Below, in pieces: positions 4,744 to 5,954 of a DNA stretch of 5,954 nucleotides. The DNA comes from an uncultured Actinoplanes sp. (GTDB lineage Bacteria; Actinomycetota; Actinomycetes; Mycobacteriales; Micromonosporaceae). A program made the translations under genes and the position numbers. Each line of letters starts with the position of its first letter. Position 1 is the first letter of the stretch. The notes under the pieces were generated by a model, which had not been told where the DNA came from, searched no databases, and saw only the letters and a program-made list of their open reading frames with translations. The stretch lies in the NCBI GenBank assembly GCA_934667465.1, contig CAKUMG010000408.1, positions 1 to 5,954 of the forward strand. The letters run 5' to 3'.

Positions 4744-5954
4744 GGGCGCGGCTGGCGTACACCACCGCCGCCACCACCGCCGTCGCCTCGCTCGCGTTCC
4801 TGATCCCGCTGGGCTGGGAGCGCGGCGCGGACCACCGTGACCAGGCCATGGCCGGCGCCGCCGCGCGCAGTGCCGTCGTGGCCGGCGCGGTCACCGCCGG
4901 CGCCTCGAAGAAGGGCCTCGACGCCGCGGTGAAGGCCGCCGGCGGCGATCTCGTGCTGCACTCCCCCGGCGGCGACGCCGAGGGCCGGGTCGGCGCCGCC
5001 GAGCTGGCCGAGGCCGCCCGCAGCAGCGACCCGGTCGAGGCCGACGTCGACGGCGGCGTGGTCCGGCTGGAGCCCGTCACCGTGGCCGGCAAGACGTCGG
5101 TGGTGGAGGTCTTCGTCAGCGACGCCGAGCGAGGCAGGGGCACCGCCCGCGACTGGTGGATCCTGCTCGGCATCATGGCCGGCCTGATCATCGGCGCGGT
5201 GATCGTGGTGGACCGGCTGGCCCGGGGCGCGGTGGTCTCCGTGCGCAACCTGGTCCAGGCCGCGATGGCGGTCGGGGGCGGCGACCTCGGCGTACGCATC
5301 CAGCCCTCGGGTCCCCGCGAGCTGTCCGAGGCGGGCTATGCCTTCAACCGGATGGCCGACCGGCTCGTCACGTCGCGCACCAGCGAGCGGGAGCTGGTCG
5401 CCGACCTGTCGCACCGGCTGCGGACGCCGCTGACCGTGCTGCGCCTGGACGCCGAGGCGCTCGACCCGGACGACACCCAGATCATCGACCTGTCCGCGGC
5501 AGAGGTGGACCGGCGGCGCGGCATCCGGCGCATCCGGCACGCCATCGTCACCCTCGAGGACGAGGTCGACCAGCTGATCAACACCACCCGGGCGGCGGTC
5601 GCGGCCCAGGTCGCGGACGCCCCCGAGGAGGGGCTGTGCGACGTGGCCGAGGTGGTGCGCGACCGGATGGTCTTCTGGTCTGCGCTGGCCGGCGACCAGA
5701 ACCGGCAGTACCGCGTGACCGGCGCACAGCTGCGCATCCCGGTCCCGGTCGCCCGGGCCGAGCTCGCGGCGGCGCTCGACGCGATCCTGGGCAACGTCTT
5801 CCGCTACACCCCGCAGGGCACCGCGTTCGAGGTCGGGCTGTCCCGCCGCGACGGCTGGGTGGCGCTGCGGGTCGACGACGCCGGGCCGGGCATCCCCGAC
5901 CCGGAGAAGGCGATGCAGCGCGGCCAGAGCGACCAGGGCTCGACCGGCCTGGGC
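4740..5954 (+). CDS. Sensor histidine kinase, HisKA type (3' end cut by window)
   Basis: Membrane sensor kinase partner of the response regulator; 405 residues are visible and the frame is open at the window end. Order: membrane segment at about 7-25, an outside sensor region of about 110 residues (26-138) with no domain I recognise, second membrane segment at about 139-157 (WWILLGIMAGLIIG), HAMP linker (about 158-212), dimerisation/phospho-acceptor domain with His225 in DLSHRLRTPLT, then the ATPase domain with N-box Asn352 (GNVFRYTP), G1 box DDAGPGIP (379-386) and the beginning of the G2 box (GSTGLG, 400-405). The residue after the phospho-His is Arg226 rather than the usual Glu. The helix after the H-box is followed by an extended acidic/basic stretch (241-262) before the second helix. 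The start is inferred as CTG at 4740: it gives a CTGA overlap with the regulator stop. No ATG, GTG or TTG occurs in this frame in the 60 nt upstream, and the next ATG (4848) would remove the first membrane segment. GGTGG at 4728-4732 is a weak possible Shine-Dalgarno. Confidence 0.92.
   Translation, partial: MRARLAYTTAATTAVASLAFLIPLGWERGADHRDQAMAGAAARSAVVAGAVTAGASKKGLDAAVKAAGGDLVLHSPGGDAEGRVGAAELAEAARSSDPVEADVDGGVVRLEPVTVAGKTSVVEVFVSDAERGRGTARDWWILLGIMAGLIIGAVIVVDRLARGAVVSVRNLVQAAMAVGGGDLGVRIQPSGPRELSEAGYAFNRMADRLVTSRTSERELVADLSHRLRTPLTVLRLDAEALDPDDTQIIDLSAAEVDRRRGIRRIRHAIVTLEDEVDQLINTTRAAVAAQVADAPEEGLCDVAEVVRDRMVFWSALAGDQNRQYRVTGAQLRIPVPVARAELAAALDAILGNVFRYTPQGTAFEVGLSRRDGWVALRVDDAGPGIPDPEKAMQRGQSDQGSTGLG

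Noticed and set aside
4508..5540. Long minus-strand open frames opposite the response regulator and kinase (4508-5299 and 4692-5540)
   Set aside because: They overlap a well-supported two-component pair, are compositionally biased and show no recognisable motif or ribosome binding site.

Overview
The window is very GC-rich, with G or C at nearly every third codon position, no insertion sequences and tightly packed genes. Codon use, an actinobacterial-type threonyl-tRNA synthetase, genes that appear to lack a Shine-Dalgarno sequence, and an 'SHRLRTPL' histidine kinase all point to a high-GC actinomycete. Micromonosporaceae-like is my best guess; this rests on recalled family resemblance, not on a search.

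Layout, left to right. (1) At 1-1009 (+) a membrane-anchored protein with a basic juxtamembrane patch and a large outside domain begins in a GTGA overlap with the stop of a gene that lies outside the window. This resembles the second gene of a sigma factor/anti-sigma-like pair. (2) A perfect 14-bp hairpin at 1016-1051 closes this gene and the convergent thrS. (3) thrS, complete threonyl-tRNA synthetase (1056-3032, -), has a GTG start and a strong Shine-Dalgarno site. (4) A complete ADP-ribosylglycohydrolase-family gene (3074-3949, -) lies 41 nt upstream of thrS on the same strand. (5) A short divergent control region (3950-4053) is AT-richer than its surroundings. It carries a -10-like hexamer for each direction and a perfect 7-7-7 inverted repeat. 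(6) An OmpR/PhoB-type response regulator (4054-4743, +) overlaps by 4 nt a sensor histidine kinase (4740 to past the window end, +), which seems to start at CTG.

The genes form three regulatory blocks: the tail of a probable sigma/anti-sigma operon, a minus-strand pair (glycohydrolase then thrS), and a two-component operon diverging from that pair. Because the two-component operon and the glycohydrolase share one small control region, co-regulation is possible, but the sequence does not prove it.

I found no CRISPR array, tRNA, rRNA, mobile element or phage gene. No stretch over 300 bases lacks a gene. Nothing here is clearly a new biological system. The most interesting items are the divergent promoter with its inverted repeat, the likely CTG start of the kinase, the glycohydrolase placed between a two-component system and thrS, and the absence of the usual actinobacterial genes downstream of thrS.
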